Source: a virus. Taken from it: a stretch of DNA of 33,316 nucleotides. Shown here in pieces: positions 22,296 to 33,000 of the stretch. Location of the stretch: positions 1 to 33,316 of the IMG/VR virus record IMGVR_UViG_3300002835_000642, one strand, 5' to 3'. The translations under genes were made by a program, and so were the position numbers. Position 1 is the stretch's first letter; every line of letters starts with the position of its first letter. The notes beneath the pieces were generated by a model. The model did not search any database. It had not been told where the DNA came from and saw only the letters and a program-made list of their open reading frames with translations.

Positions 22296-25200
22296 TTACA
22301 CCTCCGCCAAATATACTGTCATTTCTGGGCCAGAACTCTTTCTGGAGTATTCAATACTATAAACAACAAACTGTGTATCTGGGCTAGAGACAATATCAAC
22401 ATCATCTTTTACATAGTCAACATTAACAAGGTCTCCAAGTTGAAGTATGGGTAATGAAAATATGTTGGCTCCTACCATTTTTTTAGGCCTCATAGATTTT
22501 TCAATAATCCATCCTAATAAACTTTCTGCATCTGCTGAGGTTTGTATGTATGGAGTTTCTAAAGAAAAACTATTTATGCCATGGTTTAGCCTGCTTTGTT
22601 TAATATAATTATAATCTTTTATGGCAAATAAAGATGATCTAGCCGTAGTATTGTCTAAATTATTTTCTTCTATAAAATTAGACTTTTTATTAAAATAATC
22701 ATCAACTGAAAATGTATATGTAGTGTCTTGAGTAAAAGTTATTCCCTGAATTCTTAAATAATTTCCACTAGTTTCATCTAAGTTTAGAGCAGAGTCAGTT
22801 GCATTAAATACTAAAAATTCTGCACCATAGGAGTCTGCCTGAAATCCAGAAACAACATACCCTTTAATTGTGCTTGGAGTTGGAGAGATTTGTGCATATA
22901 GTGCTGGGAAGGCCTTGTCATATTTAATATCAAAATAAGAAACCTCTCTAAAGATAGAGCCAAATTCATCATAGTATAGATTATATTGTGGTGGCTGAAC
23001 CCCAGAAACTCCTTGTAAATATGTAGACTGAATAACACCGCTAAGTGCATATTTTTTAAAAGAATCATTAGCGTTAATTTTTGTATCTCCGAATATAGCA
23101 GATATTGGCCCCGCTACATCAAAGACTGTATTTTGTGAATAGTTTTTACCTAAAGCATAAATATTTTCAAACATACATTTTGATGATCCTCGTACAAATA
23201 AACACATATTATTGTAGGCTGTTAGTGGCTCTGTATCATCGACAATACCAACCATTTTATTATTTACATATAAGTAAAATTTTCTTGTAGTTCCAATATC
23301 TACATACTCTACAGATAGATCGTATACTGTAGGATTCTCCTCTCCAGCCAATCTATATTGACCAGTAAATCTTCCATCATCTACCAAGATGCTAGACAAA
23401 CCAGACCACATCCTAATTGGAACCGCATTTCCAGAACTATCCTTTTTAATTTTATAAAATACAATATTGTATAAATTGATGTCTGTGGAGCCATCAGGAC
23501 GAATCTTCATATATGACTCTATATTTTTTTCTGTAAGAGCAACAATTTCAAAATAGTATCCGTTATTGGTTTCTGGGTTTACCATAATTCCCATTCCTCC
23601 AGAACCACCGCCAATGTTTGCATTTTGATTAGGCTGTGTAACTGGCAATTGGTAATAGGTTGTGCTGCCAGATGGGGTTTGTAGTCTGTCTTGACTATTT
23701 TCAACTCTTCCAATAATTCTCATTCTTGTGCCAAAATTTTTAAATGAGTTGTTTAATGGTTTATAAACATATGATATAAAATCTAATGGTGACACCCCAG
23801 ACTCAAAAGATGGACCAGACATAACAAGAGCAGAGGACTGAATAGTTCCGCTTTGAGTAGATAGCAAACTGTTTAATTCAGTTTCTGTTGAATAGTTAGT
23901 TGCCATAAAGTTTTTAATTATTCCAGTTCTGGAAGACTTCTTAGCCAAAAGATTGTTTACTCCAGCAGCCCCTTCTGTAAGATTTATAGGATACTCTATT
24001 TCAGAATTAACGTTAAACAACAAACTAGATTTCATGTTGCATCCACGAAGATTTGTATCACTGGTCCAATCAGTTGACAGTCCAGATGTATGCAAAGTTA
24101 TTGGTGTCCCAAATTGCCCTCTGCCGTGCTCAAACACTGGTCCATTTTTTATTCTAGTTTCTCCATCTATGATTTCGTAATATGGGTTGCAAAGGATTCT
24201 AATTAATCCAGTTGGATATATTTTTCCATTAAAAGGCAAATTACTAAAGTAGTCCTGATATTCTTGATTACTAGAGATCCATACATTTCCAGTGCCAGAA
24301 ATATTATACTCAACAGCATCATATCTGATTATTTCCCCGCTAGAATAAAAATACCCTTTATAACGACTTATCCAATATATATTTTCACCAACATCAAAGG
24401 TGTTATTTATTACTGTTCCATTCTCAACAACTGGAGGAGTGTTTGCTAGGTTAGAATTAAGTGGCAATGCAGCCAATAAAAAGTTTGATTGTTTAGACAC
24501 TTTGTCATTAATTGTTTTTGTTGAGTCATCTCCAGAGGCTTCCCAAAGTAATGCTGGCTTATATATCCAGGTTTTTTCTTGATCTACTAATGCACTCTGC
24601 TTTACTGTACCGTATGATCTTTGAATGTATCGTGACGTATAGTTAATTTTCCCATCGTTATATACTTTTTTATCTTGAGACGATATAGAAATGATATTTG
24701 GAAGTTGATCTGTTATTGATTTATTTCTAATTGTACCTACAGTAGACTGGTTATTACTGCCAATTAATTTTAAGTCAGTTGCCCTCTCATTCTGTTCTGG
24801 CATAACATAATTTTTACTCATAATAACAAAATTATTGTATTCATCAAAGAACATAGCAGTCTGAGTTGAGATAGCAAGTTGATTTAAAACCTCGGCTAAA
24901 CTTTGTTCTGGGGCAACAAAAAAATAAGGAATAATTGGGTCTTTTTCTGATCCTAACCTTTTAAAGGTATAATTACTAAACCCAACAGAATCTAAAATTG
25001 TTGATATTGCAAAACTTAAAGATACATCTGTTAATAAAATTCTTGGTGCTGTAATTGACTCAAAATAAAAATAAAAATCACGCAAAGTAATAGAGACGGA
25101 AGATCCATCGTTTCCTGTTTGTGGGAAATTGTCAGAGTACAATGTTTTAATTGGAACAAAATAATTAACGGATAAATCGCCGTTATAGATATTTTCATAA

Positions 25201-26426
25201 AAAACAAACTTAATATTTTTATTTAAATAATTTTTAATTATGCTATTACTGTTATTTTCATTAAAAGCAAAATCTTCATCAAAAATTGTCACATCTCCTG
25301 TAGATGAAAGTAACTGTCCTACAGGAATTGCGCCTTGTGATAAATCTGATAGAGTTTTGTTAATTTTAAAATCAAGTATTTTATTTGACATATTTACAAC
25401 AAGTCTGGGAGATAATTCAATTAAATCAAAAGTTGAATCAAATTTGTTCATAGACATTACTACAATTCTTATTCCATCTATATAGTCAAACTCGTTATAA
25501 AAAAATGTTCCATCTGACTTAGTGGTTTTTAAAGGGTTAGACAGTTCTGTTACAAATGGTGTTGAATAATCGATAACCTCAGAGTTTAAAAACCATTCAT
25601 TATTTGAATAAAATATTTCTAAATATCCATTCGGACCAATAATATCTGAATTATCACTACGCCTAGAGTTTTGATTGATATCTAAAATATCAATCCAGTT
25701 ATTATTTTTTAATACTTGAACTTTAAATCTGTCTGGGGTTGTTTTATTTAAATTTCCATAAAAGGGGTCTTGACGTATTTCTGTGATAGTATTAAAAGAT
25801 CCCTTGTCTGTGTATCCAACGTTGGTTTGCATTTTAATTACAATTCTATTACAAGGAACGCTGTCCTTATAAACAACAAACGGGCAGGCATCGTCTATAT
25901 AGTTAATGTTGTTAACTTTAACCTTAGCAATACCCCTTTCTTTCCCCTCTTCTTTTCTATAAGATGTCCAGTACTTGAAATCGTCATATCTAGAAGACAT
26001 GTAGTACCTTGGAGAATTATTTCCAAAGACTGTATTTGTAGGAAGATATTTATTATTAAAATATGTTGTTTTGTTTATACCAGATCGTGGTCTAAACGGC
26101 TTAAGACAATCCTCTAAAGAATAATATAAAGATCTTTTTTGGTCTTGTGATTTAAAAATTTGCAAAGTGTCATCAATATCATAGGTGTTCTGTATTTGCT
26201 CATATGACAACGTTGCGTCGTTATAATAATTTCCATTATCCTCTTGGTCAAAAGTATTTGGAATGTTTTTATATAAACTTGTTGGCTCGTTTGGTCTGTA
26301 TCGATAGTTGCCTATTGTTTTAATATTTCCTGGTACATTCATATTCCACTCTGATAAAATGACAGATCTCATGAATACATCATTTGACTCTGTTAAATAT
26401 TGGACTAGGTCTCCATTTTGGAACAC
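22296..26426 (-). CDS. Tail hub / tail-tip protein with lectin-like insert
   Basis: A 1376-residue protein, the largest in the tail apart from the tape measure. The start is GTG at 26426 with AGAGG upstream. A Trp/Tyr/Asn-rich beta region (about 150-280) is discoidin-like. Residues about 350-560 resemble the hub fold (FVFYENIYNGDLSVNYFV, SVSITLRDFYFYF, LSFAISTILDSVGF, LNQLAISTQTAMFFDEYNNF), as in gp27-type or prophage tail-endopeptidase-like proteins. Residues about 895-1092 form a concanavalin-like lectin/LamG fold. The last segment (SLPILQLGDLVNVDYV, VVYSIEYSRKSSGPEMTVYLAEV) is typical of the hub C-terminus. Likely role: joins the tube end to the fibres and contacts the host wall. No peptidase site found by eye. 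Confidence 0.72.
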   Translation of the reverse strand: MFQNGDLVQYLTESNDVFMRSVILSEWNMNVPGNIKTIGNYRYRPNEPTSLYKNIPNTFDQEDNGNYYNDATLSYEQIQNTYDIDDTLQIFKSQDQKRSLYYSLEDCLKPFRPRSGINKTTYFNNKYLPTNTVFGNNSPRYYMSSRYDDFKYWTSYRKEEGKERGIAKVKVNNINYIDDACPFVVYKDSVPCNRIVIKMQTNVGYTDKGSFNTITEIRQDPFYGNLNKTTPDRFKVQVLKNNNWIDILDINQNSRRSDNSDIIGPNGYLEIFYSNNEWFLNSEVIDYSTPFVTELSNPLKTTKSDGTFFYNEFDYIDGIRIVVMSMNKFDSTFDLIELSPRLVVNMSNKILDFKINKTLSDLSQGAIPVGQLLSSTGDVTIFDEDFAFNENNSNSIIKNYLNKNIKFVFYENIYNGDLSVNYFVPIKTLYSDNFPQTGNDGSSVSITLRDFYFYFESITAPRILLTDVSLSFAISTILDSVGFSNYTFKRLGSEKDPIIPYFFVAPEQSLAEVLNQLAISTQTAMFFDEYNNFVIMSKNYVMPEQNERATDLKLIGSNNQSTVGTIRNKSITDQLPNIISISSQDKKVYNDGKINYTSRYIQRSYGTVKQSALVDQEKTWIYKPALLWEASGDDSTKTINDKVSKQSNFLLAALPLNSNLANTPPVVENGTVINNTFDVGENIYWISRYKGYFYSSGEIIRYDAVEYNISGTGNVWISSNQEYQDYFSNLPFNGKIYPTGLIRILCNPYYEIIDGETRIKNGPVFEHGRGQFGTPITLHTSGLSTDWTSDTNLRGCNMKSSLLFNVNSEIEYPINLTEGAAGVNNLLAKKSSRTGIIKNFMATNYSTETELNSLLSTQSGTIQSSALVMSGPSFESGVSPLDFISYVYKPLNNSFKNFGTRMRIIGRVENSQDRLQTPSGSTTYYQLPVTQPNQNANIGGGSGGMGIMVNPETNNGYYFEIVALTEKNIESYMKIRPDGSTDINLYNIVFYKIKKDSSGNAVPIRMWSGLSSILVDDGRFTGQYRLAGEENPTVYDLSVEYVDIGTTRKFYLYVNNKMVGIVDDTEPLTAYNNMCLFVRGSSKCMFENIYALGKNYSQNTVFDVAGPISAIFGDTKINANDSFKKYALSGVIQSTYLQGVSGVQPPQYNLYYDEFGSIFREVSYFDIKYDKAFPALYAQISPTPSTIKGYVVSGFQADSYGAEFLVFNATDSALNLDETSGNYLRIQGITFTQDTTYTFSVDDYFNKKSNFIEENNLDNTTARSSLFAIKDYNYIKQSRLNHGINSFSLETPYIQTSADAESLLGWIIEKSMRPKKMVGANIFSLPILQLGDLVNVDYVKDDVDIVSSPDTQFVVYSIEYSRKSSGPEMTVYLAEV

Positions 26427-26427
26427 A

Positions 26428-27030
26428 CTATACCTCTTCTAAAACAACATTAATGTTCCATAAATCTTTTCCATTAAGACCATTTCTCTTAATAACAGAA
26501 TATGAAAAATCTTTAAAATACATCTGAATTACTTGACTATACTTAGTTTGATTGACGTATTGATCGTACGCCAAAAATACCCAGAATGGACCCTGGTTAT
26601 TGTTATACCAATTTAATAAATCTAGCCCACCTGCTCCACCATCGACCGTGTATTGATCTTGACCAGTTATTTCGGTTTGACCAGTTGCATCAAAGTTTGG
26701 ATATTGTTTAAATGATCTAGATGGCAACATTTGCCAAGAAGTAGAGAGTACAACTTTATCAGCAATATTATATGCCCTCATATTTCCATTAATCATTCTT
26801 TGTCTATTTTGAATTCTTTCAGATGCAAATGATAACTCTGATCTATTATGGTCTGATAATATTAAAAAGGTTGCTCTTTCTGATTCTAGGGCATCTTGAA
26901 AGTCTGCTCCTGATTCATAGCCATCTGGATAATAAAATCCATCAACTAGAGTTCCTGAATTTTTAGACCACAGTATTGCTTGCGGGGCACCGTATTTTCT
27001 TCTACCATCTAAATATGCTGAATTGGCCAT
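26428..27030 (-). CDS. Probable distal tail (Dit-like) protein
   Basis: A 200-residue protein between tape measure and hub, the slot normally taken by the distal tail protein that forms the ring linking tube and tip. It ends in strands SQVIQMYFKDFSYSVIKRN and LWNINVVLEEV that resemble tail-tube-like ring folds. ATG at 27030 shares a base with the tape measure stop (TAATG), with GGGGG about 10 bases upstream. Assigned mainly by position and length. Confidence 0.6.
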   Translation of the reverse strand: MANSAYLDGRRKYGAPQAILWSKNSGTLVDGFYYPDGYESGADFQDALESERATFLILSDHNRSELSFASERIQNRQRMINGNMRAYNIADKVVLSTSWQMLPSRSFKQYPNFDATGQTEITGQDQYTVDGGAGGLDLLNWYNNNQGPFWVFLAYDQYVNQTKYSQVIQMYFKDFSYSVIKRNGLNGKDLWNINVVLEEV

Positions 27031-30000
27031 TAGTATTTATTCCCCCTAATTCTTTGTGAATCTACATTTTTAATTTGAGCCATAACTATTCTTGCAATAT
27101 CATTTGGATTTGCAGAAGTGCCGCTAGCATCAACCTTTAAACTATAATTATACACTGAGGTAGAGTTATTATTAATAGAATTAGTGCTCATGGCCATAAG
27201 TTTTGATGATGACATTGGAGACATTGATCCAGGATATTTTGACTCGTTAATAGATGTTAGCAATGGGCCAAACCTTTTTGCTGCATTTTTATTAACTACA
27301 AATTCTCCTGGGGTAAGCATGGTAGGCACTTTATCTAACATGCCATTACCAGCAACTATACCGCCATACATCTTCCCTGGAATATTAACTTTTGTACCGC
27401 TAAAAATTGTCTTTCCACCATTGTATTTTGAATCTTGTGTAAATTTTGGATTGGCTGCAAGAATTGCAGAAACAGTTGTTTTGTTGGCTTTAGCAATACT
27501 AGACAAGGTTTGTCCGCTCTTGACTGTAACGCTTGTAGATGTTTTTTTGGTTGTACCAGTACCAACAACTACGGCAGCGCCCAGATCGGCTCCTGGCCCC
27601 CCGTCAGGACCTGCTCCTACCCCACCTGCGCCACCGCCAGTGGTTAAAAATACGTTTCTAAGATTTTGCAATTCTGCAAATAGATTTCTTGCTTCTGTTT
27701 GTAAATCAACCATAACTGTTTTAAGGGCAGAAGAATCTCCAGTTGCTGCCTTAAGTATATTGTTTAAAAATGTAGCGTTATTAATATTAACTCCTGCTTC
27801 ATTGGCAAGATCAAGAGCCTTTGCAGCATCTCTGATTTGATCAGCAGTCATGCCAAAATATTTAATACTTTCTTTTTGTTGTGTAATAGTATCTTCAATA
27901 ACACCTTTTTGTTTATTTAATGCATCAATTTGCAATTGAATTTGTTTTGCTCCAAGTGATGCAATTGCATTTTCTTTTCCAGTTGAGAGTCCTTGTTGGG
28001 CTGCTTCCATGGATGCGGAGGCTTGTTGTGATCTGGCTTCTTGAATTGCTACGGCTGCTGCTGAAATATCGCCACGACTTAGTGCATCTGCAATTGTTAA
28101 TCTTTGTTTTTCTTGATTAGCAATATTTTCATTAAGTGTTTTTATTGTATTTAATGCACCAATTTGCTTATCAAATTTCTCATTAATTTGATCTTCTTGT
28201 AATTTAATACTATCAAGTTGATTTCCTAAAGCCTTGGTTTGGACATCAATACTTTTTAGTTGGTCTTTATATTGCATATCAATTAAATGTTCTTGTAAAC
28301 TAATAAATGCCTCGGCTTTTTTAAATAAATATTGTTGATATTCTCCAGCGCCTCCACCAACTGCAATTGTTTTTTCTAACTCTTTTTGCTTTTTACCATA
28401 ATCTTTAATAGACGCTACTGCATTTTTCCAGTTGTTACCTAGGAATTTAGTTGCGTTTAATTGTTTTGCTAGGTCTACGTTGGCTGCAATTTCTTGTGCG
28501 GTTGCTGCGTCAACACCTGCTTTACGTAATTCTTTAAATACTTTTGTTTGAGTTTGAAGTTCTTTTGTTTGATCTTTTAGTTTTTGCAAAGCAGATTTTT
28601 CTGTAGAGCCATCTGGAATTACTTTTGTTCCTGCTAAAACTGACTTGGCAATCTTGTTTTGTAGTTCTGTAGCCTTGGCAATTATGGCATCAATTTGTTT
28701 TTCAAAATAACTTCCATCAACTGCACCGCCCATCGCAAGGACGCCGCCTCCATTTAAATAACCTTGAAGAATTGCAACATCAATCTGTGCTCCTAGCATT
28801 GCCGCTTGCAACAGTTTTGTTTTTTTAGTTAAATCATCTGTTTTTGTTGCTGCTATGGAAACTGGATTTTCAAATCCCGCCAACGCTTTGTTCATTAATA
28901 AAATTTGAGTTGCTGCGTCACCTGCTTGAAGTTTTATATTAGTCATTAGCATGGTGAATGATTCATTAAGTTGTACTCCAGAAATTTTTCCTTCTTTTTG
29001 CAATAAACTTAAATTATCTAGCACAGATCTAACAGACATTCCTACATTTTCTAGTGCATCAGAGTATTCTTTAGTTTGAGTTACAACTTCTTTTGTTACA
29101 ACCCCTCTAGATCTTGGATCATACCCAGCGACATATGACTTATTAAGCCCCTTTCCTCCAGCAAATTTAGATAGAGATTCTAGTTTTGGCTTTAGGCCTT
29201 CTAGGATATCTTTGTTTAAAGTGTCAACATTTATTTCTTTAAAGTTTAAATTTATTCCTGTTTTGCCTGCTGCTTCTTGTAAAGATGAAATAATAATTTG
29301 TATTTGTTCCTCTGAATATCCTTGTCCTATTAAATTTTGTATTCTTACTAATAATGCTGTTTTTGCATCTGCAGCATTTAGATTTTTTAAATCTTTGACC
29401 GTTCCTGCATAATCTTTTTTAAATTCATCTGATTCTTTAAATTCATCTATTTTTCCTCCCAGCCCAGGATCCATTTTTGCCGCTTCATCTCGATACGAAT
29501 TATCAATTGCAAGGTTACTCTTTTTAGGTGTTACTCCAAAATATTTTGCTGTAGAGTCAATTTGTTTTTGTGTAATAGTTAATGCATTTCCAAATGCCAA
29601 AACCTTTCTTTGTGCTTCTTCTTGTGCCTTTTGTAGTTTTCTAAAACCTGTAACTAATAATGTCGTAACTCCTATAGCCATTCCAATTGGACCCAAGAAA
29701 TTTTTAACAAATAGGGCACCTCTTGCTAACTGTCCAAACAAACCAGTTTTTGCAAATATACCGTTTCCAGCAATACCCATTCCACCTCTAGCAGCCTTAA
29801 CAGCATTACTTGCTACTGACATTCTTGTTGCAGCAAGTTCTGTTATTTTTGCTTGAGTCAGTAGTTGTGTAACAGACATTAATGCAAATAGCGCTCCAGA
29901 GTACTTCATTACTTGTTGTGATAAATCCCCAATTTTTCCACCCGTCATAGACCCCATAGCAGCCATAGATGTCAGGGCAAAAGTTCCAGACATTAAGGCG

Positions 30001-33000
30001 CTGTTCATTCCTTGTAAATTTCTAGTACTTTGTTTTACCTGCTTGTCTTGTTCTGTACTCGCTCCGCCTAATCCGTATGCTCCAAGCATTCCACCAGTAA
30101 CAGACATGTTGGCTGATAGATCTTTTAGTCGTCTATCATTGTTTCTTCTGATAGATTTATCTATTGCTGATACTGGACCAGTTGTTCCATATGTTAGAAG
30201 TTTATTTCTTTTTGCTTTTTCATATGCCTGTGCATCATCTCTACCATCTTGAGCAGCAAGGCGATGTGGGCTTTGACGATCTTGTGATTGTACATAAATG
30301 TCTTGAAGTCCACCCTGCTCTAAGCCTGAAGAATACGCTGCAGCATATTTTCTTCCAGCAACTATTGCTCCCTTTCTTTCTATTTCTTGTCTTGCTGCCA
30401 TCTGCTTTTCCATGGGGAGTCCTAATGCACGGCCTTCAAGTGGTGCCTGTCCAGAAATAATTCCAAGATTTTCTGGAACAACATGTGCTTTTGTTAAAAC
30501 CCCTGAAGCCTGAATTGGCTGTGTTTTGTTTACAGACGTTAACCTTCCGTCAAATGATCCAGATTTACCCTTTTTGTTACTATATATAGTACTTCTGACA
30601 ACACGGCCAGTGGCAGGATCAACTGTTACGCCAGGAACTCTTGCATATCCTCCAGACATTATGTCTTGTTCTGTTGGGTATGCAAATTTTCTTAATCCTT
30701 CTCCAGCACTACCTATTCTTCCACCTTGTGCCTTCATGGATGCCAATATCTTTTTAATTTCTAATTCTGCTTCTGCAAAAATTTCGCTAATATGTTTTGC
30801 TGGTTTTCCTGCGTCTACTAGACTCTGCTTTGTCGTTCGAAGGGCATCGGTTATTTGCTCTGCATATGGCATTAGTTCCTCAGCCATATCATTAATTACA
30901 GTTTGTGTTAATTTTATGTCACCTTCTACTGCTGCTGAGGCAATAGCAGTGTTTCTTAATGATTGAATAAAGCCCTGCTGATTTATAAAATCTGGATCCA
31001 TTCCAAAACCGCCAGCCTTATTTCCAGGGGCAGACATTGTATATGGAGCAACGAATCTTTGAGTTCCACCCTGCATTGATGGGAATACGCCATCTGCAAA
31101 TCCAGGAATATTATCTGCAATCATTCCCTTGATTAAAGGTCCATACTTTTTAACCATTGGGGCTGGGACTACTGCCTCTCCAGGTGTTAATAATGATGGA
31201 ACGTTATCTTTATTTCCAGATCCTGGAACTATTGCAATACCCTTTGCATATTTCTTTGGTGTTGACATTAATCCTGGGTTATTAACGGCAAATTTAAGAG
31301 CAGCGCCAGTAGCCTGTATATATGAATTTCTTAATTGATCAAGTGCAACTTTTTGTACATTAAAGGTTTGTGTAAGCCTTGCGTGTGATTGATCTAAAGA
31401 ACTTGCAACTGCAGCAGCCTCAATTTGTTCGCTAGTTAAGTATTGAGTTTGCTCTCCCAAAACTTGTGATTGTCCCCCTAGTTTTAGGTAGCCCCCACGA
31501 AGCATTGCAAATAGTTTTAAAATATTTGCCAAACCATTTGCCAGCAAACCAAATGTCATTAAGAGCACTGGGCCAAGGCCACCAACAACAGTTATTAATA
31601 TCGTGATTGCTCTTTTAGATCCATCAGACATATCTTTAAATTTAGAAAGAAGGTTATTTACAGTTTCTAGAATTGGGGTAATTGCTTCTAAAAATGCTTG
31701 CCCAACTGGTATTAATGAAACTTTCAAATCTTCAACTGTTTTCTTAAACTTATTCATAGCGTTGTCAGCGGTAAGCCCTAATTCTTTATCTGCAGTTGAT
31801 GCAAGATCAGACATAGACATTTCTGTCAAATCTAACACACGAGATGCTTGCGTGCCCTCATTAACAATATTAGCAAATAATGTTGATATACGAGAAAACT
31901 GGAACTTTCCAAATAATTGCTCAATTGCTCTAGCACGGTCTAATGGCCTTAATGTGTTTAATGCTTCTGCAACTCCTAGTACAGTATTTCTTAAATCCCC
32001 GCCATTTTTTTCAACAATTGCACGTATATTGATTCCAACTGACGCAAGCATATCTGCTGCTTTTCCACTTGGATTAATAATAGAAGCAAGACCAGATTTT
32101 AGAGCGTTAGCGCCTTCTGCTGCATTAATACCACCTTCTTTCATGGCAGTCATAAAGAATGCTAGGTCTTTAACATCTCCACCTAAAGACTTTACAATTG
32201 GTGCTGCAATTGGAATTGCTGTTGTTACATCGTCAAGAGATAAAACTGTCTGGTTTTCAACAGAGTTGAGGAAGTTAATTGAGTCTGCAAGATCTTTATT
32301 AGAAGTTTGAAATGCATTTTGTAAAGCAATTGTAGTTTCTAATGCTTTTTGTTGATCAATTTGTCCAAGAACAGAAAGTCTTGTCGCTTGCTCTGTTTGT
32401 GCTTGTAAGTCAGCACCTTTAAAACCTGCTGCTGCTGCATCTGCTGCAAGGCCAACTGTTTTAGAAGCGGCAATTCCATACTTTGTATATGAATTTGCTA
32501 AAGCATTTATTCCATCTAGGGCTGCTTGAGTTTCTTCTTTTGGAGTTAACAAATCTCCATAAACTTTTCTAAACTTAAGGGCTGCAGTCTCCATGTCCAT
32601 GAATGCTTTTGCTGCAGTAGATCCAAGCATGGCCAATGGCAAAGTAAAACCAACCATTAACTGACGGCCAGCCCACTGTGTATTTTTACCAAAATTTAAT
32701 AAATTTGTTGACCCTTGCTTTAGTAGTTGATTAAAAAGTTGTTGTTTTTGTGCAGCAAGTTGCATTTTTGTTGCATAGTCATCCATGTTAAGTTGTTTTG
32801 GAGTGATTGCCATTGCTTGCATAGCGCCTTTGGCATCTCTACCCATTTTAATATATTGGGTTTGCATTTTCTTAACACGATCTTCTGCAACCTGTGAGAT
32901 CGTGTCAAACTCTGTTCTAAATAATTTACCAAACGTCCTTGTTGATCCTGCTGCATATCTAAAATATTGCCTTATGCTAAATTTATTTTTTTCTAAAGAA

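Noticed and set aside
27184-27840. 218-codon plus-strand frame opposite the tape measure C-terminus
   Set aside because: Antisense to LysM and linker codons; long Pro/Ala/Val runs come from the reversed Gly/Ala-rich code.
31603-32310. 235-codon open frame on the plus strand inside the tape measure gene
   Set aside because: It lies wholly antisense to a clear coding gene; low-complexity Ser/Ala/Ile composition and no Shine-Dalgarno suggest a shadow of the real frame.
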